Source of the DNA: B8-G4 sp033720735
GTDB lineage: Bacteria > Bacteroidota > Bacteroidia > Chitinophagales > Saprospiraceae
Direction of reading: 5' to 3'
Length of the DNA stretch: 8,509 bases
Assembly (NCBI GenBank): GCA_033720735.1
Contig: JAWWBX010000190.1
Location: 1-8,509 of the forward strand
Position 1 is the stretch's first letter. Every line of letters starts with the position of its first letter. The position numbers were made by a program, and so were the translations under genes. Below the pieces are notes generated by a model that saw only the letters and a list, made by a program, of their open reading frames with translations, had not been told where the DNA came from and searched no databases. Shown here piece by piece: positions 5,531 through 8,509 of the stretch.

Positions 5531-7378
5531 ATGGCACACGGGCATGTTATTGAAGAAGATGTTCTGATCCGTGAACAGGGTTACGACGATCACTTTCATG
5601 AGCATCATGAGGGCGACAAGTATCGCTCCAACTTCATCACGACCTACATCTTCAGCCAGGATCACAAGATCATTGCGCGTCAGTTTCTGATCACCGGGAT
5701 CTTCTGGGCGATCGTAGGTGCCGCGATGTCGATCATCTTCCGGATGCAGCTTGGATTTCCGGAAGAGAGCATTGCGTGGCTCAAGCCACTGCTCGGCAAA
5801 TGGATCACCATCGATAACGGCGTCGGTACGCTCAACCCGGAGTTCTATTACGCGCTGGTGACGATGCACGGGACCATCCTGGTATTCTTCGTCCTGACGG
5901 CAGGCTTGAGCGGGACGTTCAGTAATCTTCTGATCCCTTTGCAGGTCGGCGCACGAGACATGGCGTCACCATTTCTCAACATGCTGTCATACTGGTTCTT
6001 TTTCCTTGCCAGTGTGGTCATGTTTATCTCATTGTTTCTCAATACCGGCCCATTCTCCGGTGGGTGGACGGCCTATCCACCCCTGAGTGCCCTGCCTGAA
6101 GCCTCGAGTGGTTCGGGGGCGGGCATGACGTTGTGGCTGGTCAGCCTCACGCTGTTTGTCGTCTCGGTGCTGCTGGGCGGGATCAACTACATTACCACGG
6201 TCCTCAACCTGCGGACCAAGGGGATGAGCATGTGGCGCATGCCACTGACCATCTGGGCCTTCTTTGTCACCGCGGTTCTCGGGCTGTTGTCATTCCCGGT
6301 TTTGGTTTCCGGCTTCCTGTTGCTCATGTTCGACCGGGGATTGGGCACGAGTTTTTATCTGAGCGAGATCTTTATCAACGGGCAGGCGCTCGACGTGGTC
6401 GGCGGCAGCCCTATTTTATACCAGCACCTGTTCTGGTTCCTCGGTCACCCCGAGGTCTATATTATCATTCTGCCCGCCATGGGTATCGTGTCCGAGGTGA
6501 TCTCGGTGCACGCGCGCAAGCCGATCTTCGGCTACCGGGCCATGGTATATTCGCTCCTGGCGATCGGCTTCCTTTCCTTTATCGTCTGGGCGCACCACAT
6601 GTTCATGTCGGGCGTCAATCCATTCCTGTCCAACTTCTTCGTGGTCTTCACGCTGATCATTGCGGTACCCTCAGCGGTCAAGGTGTTCAACTGGATCTCC
6701 ACGCTGTACAAGGGGAATCTCCGATTAAATACCCCCATGCTTTTCGGCATCGGGTTCGTTTCGATGTTCATCTCCGGTGGTCTGACCGGGATCTTCCTGG
6801 GCAACTCAGCCATTGACATTCAGCTGCACGATACATACTTCGTTGTGGCACACTTCCATATCGTAATGGGTATCGCAGCCTTCTTCGGCATGTTTGCCGG
6901 GGTGTATCACTGGTTTCCCAAGATGTTCTCCCGCTTTATGAATGGCACGATGGGCAAGATCCATTTCTGGATCACGTTGACCGGTGCCTACGCGATCTTC
7001 TGGCCGATGCACTACCTGGGGATGGCCGGGATCCCGCGGCGCTACTACCGCTATGATATGTTCGATACGTTTGGCCAGTTTGCCGAGCTCAACAAGTTTA
7101 TCACGATCGCTGCCATCGTCGTGTTCGCCGCACAGATCCTCTTTGTGATCAATTTCTTCTACAGCATCTGGTATGGCAAGAAGATGACGAAGAAGAATCC
7201 GTATGGTGCCACGACGCTCGAATGGACCACGCCGATCACTGCGGGTCACGGCAACTGGCCGGGCAAATTGCCGGTGGTGCATCGCTGGGCGTACGATTAC
7301 AGCAAGAACGGAGCGGACGAAGACTTCATTCCACAACACGTGCCCCTGAAAGAGGGTGAAGAACCCGGAGATCATTAA
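5531..7378 (+). CDS. coxA: Cytochrome c oxidase subunit I (heme-copper oxidase, type A1)
   Basis: Catalytic membrane subunit (615 aa) reducing O2 to water at heme a3-CuB. Metal ligands are all visible: heme a His113 (TMHGT) and His443; heme a3 His441 (VAHFH, 439-443); CuB His306 in GHPEVY with cross-link Tyr310, and His355/His356 (WAHHMF). Proton-channel residues match the A1 subclass: D-channel Asp143 (ARDMASPFLN) and Asn150, Glu308 in HPEVY, and K-channel Lys384 (VPSAVK) with Ser381 where Thr is common. It should therefore pump protons. The N-terminus is long, soluble and His-rich (His3, 5, 21, 23, 25, 26). The C-terminal tail (about 560-615) is hydrophilic. It starts 13 nt after coxB in an A-rich gap with A at -3. 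Its stop overlaps the ctaB start by one base (TAATG). Confidence 0.97.
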   Translation: MAHGHVIEEDVLIREQGYDDHFHEHHEGDKYRSNFITTYIFSQDHKIIARQFLITGIFWAIVGAAMSIIFRMQLGFPEESIAWLKPLLGKWITIDNGVGTLNPEFYYALVTMHGTILVFFVLTAGLSGTFSNLLIPLQVGARDMASPFLNMLSYWFFFLASVVMFISLFLNTGPFSGGWTAYPPLSALPEASSGSGAGMTLWLVSLTLFVVSVLLGGINYITTVLNLRTKGMSMWRMPLTIWAFFVTAVLGLLSFPVLVSGFLLLMFDRGLGTSFYLSEIFINGQALDVVGGSPILYQHLFWFLGHPEVYIIILPAMGIVSEVISVHARKPIFGYRAMVYSLLAIGFLSFIVWAHHMFMSGVNPFLSNFFVVFTLIIAVPSAVKVFNWISTLYKGNLRLNTPMLFGIGFVSMFISGGLTGIFLGNSAIDIQLHDTYFVVAHFHIVMGIAAFFGMFAGVYHWFPKMFSRFMNGTMGKIHFWITLTGAYAIFWPMHYLGMAGIPRRYYRYDMFDTFGQFAELNKFITIAAIVVFAAQILFVINFFYSIWYGKKMTKKNPYGATTLEWTTPITAGHGNWPGKLPVVHRWAYDYSKNGADEDFIPQHVPLKEGEEPGDH

Positions 7379-8274
7379 TGGCGAGGTCGACAACATACAC
7401 GGCCCGGCGTTCGGTCGGGCAATGGATTGCCGATGTGGCAACGCTGGTCAAGTTCCGCTTGACCCTGCTGGTCGTCTTTTCATCGGTGATGGCATTTGCC
7501 GTTGCTGCGGGAACGATCGCCCAGTGGTGGGGGATGCTCATTCTGGCCATCGGTGGCTTCCTGGTGGCCGGAGCATCGAATGCGATCAACCAGATCCTTG
7601 AGCGTGACTATGATATCCTGATGGAACGCACGGCCGATCGTCCGGTAGCCAGTGGACGCATGCAGGTCTCGGAGGCCATTGCGATCGCCGGCTTCATGCT
7701 GCTCTTTGGCATCGTCGCATTGGCGTTATTCAATCCACTGACGGCTTTTCTCGGTACGCTTTCGTTCATTTTGTACGCATTTATCTACACCCCGCTCAAG
7801 CGCTACAGCACGATTGCTGTGGCGGTAGGAGCGATTCCGGGGGCCATGCCGGCACTGATTGGCTGTGTGGCCTTTGAAGGAACGGTGACCTGGCTCGCGA
7901 TCGTGTTGTTCTGTCTGCAGTTTCTGTGGCAGTTTCCGCACTTCTGGTCGATCGGCTGGCTCTCATTCGATCAATACCGCAATGCAGGCTTCAAGCTGGT
8001 ACCCGCACGCAACGGGGAGGTCGATCCTGCTCTAGGCAAGAATACCTTGCTTTACGGCATCCTCTTGCTGCCGGTATGTGTCATGTCCTATCTGGTCGGG
8101 ACCACCGGGCTGATCGTCACCCTGTTGTTGGCGATGGCCTCGCTTTGGTATACCTACAACGCGTATCTGTTTTACAAAGACTTTGACCGTGCTGCTGCAC
8201 GGCGATTGATGTTCAGTTCATTTGCCTATTTGCCGCTGATCTTGCTGATCGTTTTAATCGGCGCGCTCGTATGA
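7378..8274 (+). CDS. ctaB: Heme O synthase (protoheme IX farnesyltransferase)
   Basis: UbiA-family membrane prenyltransferase (298 aa, normal length) that adds a farnesyl group from farnesyl diphosphate to heme B, giving heme O, the precursor of the heme A needed by CoxA. The Mg-diphosphate motif is Asn71-x3-Glu75-x3-Asp79 within NQILERDYD, followed by MERTADRPVASGRM. The family usually has Asp at position 75; Asp77 lies between. Other family signatures are YTPLKRYS (137-144), IPGAMPALIG, and WQFPHFW (184-190) followed by Asp198-x-Tyr200. About eight or nine hydrophobic helices are visible. The start codon overlaps the coxA stop by one base and the end overlaps the next gene by 4 nt (ATGA), so coupled translation is likely. 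No heme A synthase (ctaA) lies within the window. Confidence 0.95.
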   Translation: MARSTTYTARRSVGQWIADVATLVKFRLTLLVVFSSVMAFAVAAGTIAQWWGMLILAIGGFLVAGASNAINQILERDYDILMERTADRPVASGRMQVSEAIAIAGFMLLFGIVALALFNPLTAFLGTLSFILYAFIYTPLKRYSTIAVAVGAIPGAMPALIGCVAFEGTVTWLAIVLFCLQFLWQFPHFWSIGWLSFDQYRNAGFKLVPARNGEVDPALGKNTLLYGILLLPVCVMSYLVGTTGLIVTLLLAMASLWYTYNAYLFYKDFDRAAARRLMFSSFAYLPLILLIVLIGALV

Positions 8275-8509
8275 TGGAAGAGACTGCAGTCAAATATCCA
8301 CGTCGCAGCCGGTTGCACCCGGCCAAATTTGCGTTGTACGCCGCGATGGCGAGCATCATCATGATGTTTGCGTCGTTTACCAGTGCGTATCTCGTGCGCC
8401 AGGCGGCCGGCAACTGGCAGGAGTACATCGTTCCGGACATTTTCTACCACAGTACCGCAATCCTGCTGGTGAGCAGCGTGACGTTGCACTATGCCTACAC
8501 CATGTTCAA
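8271..8509 (+). CDS. Cytochrome c oxidase subunit III-like protein (3' partial)
   Basis: The first 79 codons of a gene running off the window end. After a short basic N-terminus (KYPRRSRLHPAKFALY) comes a helix ending MMFASFTSAYLVRQ. Then GNWQEYIVPDIFYHSTAILL leads into a second helix with VSSVTLHYAY. This matches the N-terminus of the Bacteroidota oxidase subunit III family (CoxO-like), which supports subunit I and the D-channel. Two subunit III-like genes in tandem are common at this place in Bacteroidota, so this may be the first of a pair. The start is ATG at 8271 (ATGATGG), overlapping the ctaB stop in an ATGA arrangement; the second ATG at 8274 is also possible. The full length cannot be judged. 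Confidence 0.85.
   Translation, partial: MMEETAVKYPRRSRLHPAKFALYAAMASIIMMFASFTSAYLVRQAAGNWQEYIVPDIFYHSTAILLVSSVTLHYAYTMF

Noticed and set aside
5531..7378. Subunit I as part of a quinol oxidase (bo3 type)
   Set aside because: Subunit II has all CuA ligands, so the electron donor is a cytochrome c.
6806..7441. 211-codon minus-strand open frame spanning the coxA/ctaB junction
   Set aside because: It covers conserved heme-ligand coding sequence of CoxA in antisense and has low-complexity charged content; taken as a shadow.

Overview
The window is a section of one long, tightly packed, plus-strand operon for aerobic respiration. It encodes an alternative complex III (ACIII, quinol:cytochrome c oxidoreductase) followed directly by an aa3-type cytochrome c oxidase. 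ACIII of this type next to oxidase genes, the 'TPTKTT' form of oxidase subunit II, the heme O synthase variant and the A-rich, Shine-Dalgarno-poor gene starts all point to Bacteroidota. GC content looks mid-50s percent by eye. That would suit a Saprospiria/Lewinella-like or related lineage, but the lineage below phylum is a guess.

Layout: actC (NrfD-like quinol-site subunit, 5' end outside the window) – actD (small two-helix subunit) – actE (monoheme cytochrome c lipoprotein) – actF (ten-helix NrfD-like paralog) – coxB (subunit II with CuA) – coxA (subunit I with heme a and heme a3/CuB) – ctaB (heme O synthase) – coxO-like subunit III (3' end outside the window). The order implies that actA (multiheme cytochrome) and actB (iron-sulfur protein) lie just upstream and the rest of the subunit III/IV genes downstream. 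Genes overlap by 17, 1 and 4 nt or are separated by 9 to 27 nt. There is no room for internal promoters or terminators, and no stretch above 300 bases lacks a gene. No RNA genes, mobile elements or CRISPR arrays were seen.

Function: ACIII oxidises membrane quinol and passes electrons through hemes to a cytochrome c domain (ActE here). These reduce CuA in CoxB, and CoxA then reduces O2 to water while pumping protons. CtaB supplies heme O, the precursor of heme A. Co-transcription suggests the two complexes are built together and may form a supercomplex.

Most unusual feature: CoxB is 498 residues long because a complete OmpA-like peptidoglycan-binding domain is fused in frame after the CuA domain. 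This is where classical caa3 oxidases carry a cytochrome c domain. The two residues that bind diaminopimelate in OmpA are present with correct spacing. The inference is an oxidase, or whole ACIII-oxidase supercomplex, tethered to the cell wall. A second oddity is the ActE C-terminus: five hexapeptide repeats with a histidine every six residues, rich in Asp, ending exactly at the stop codon and resembling a metal-binding tail.
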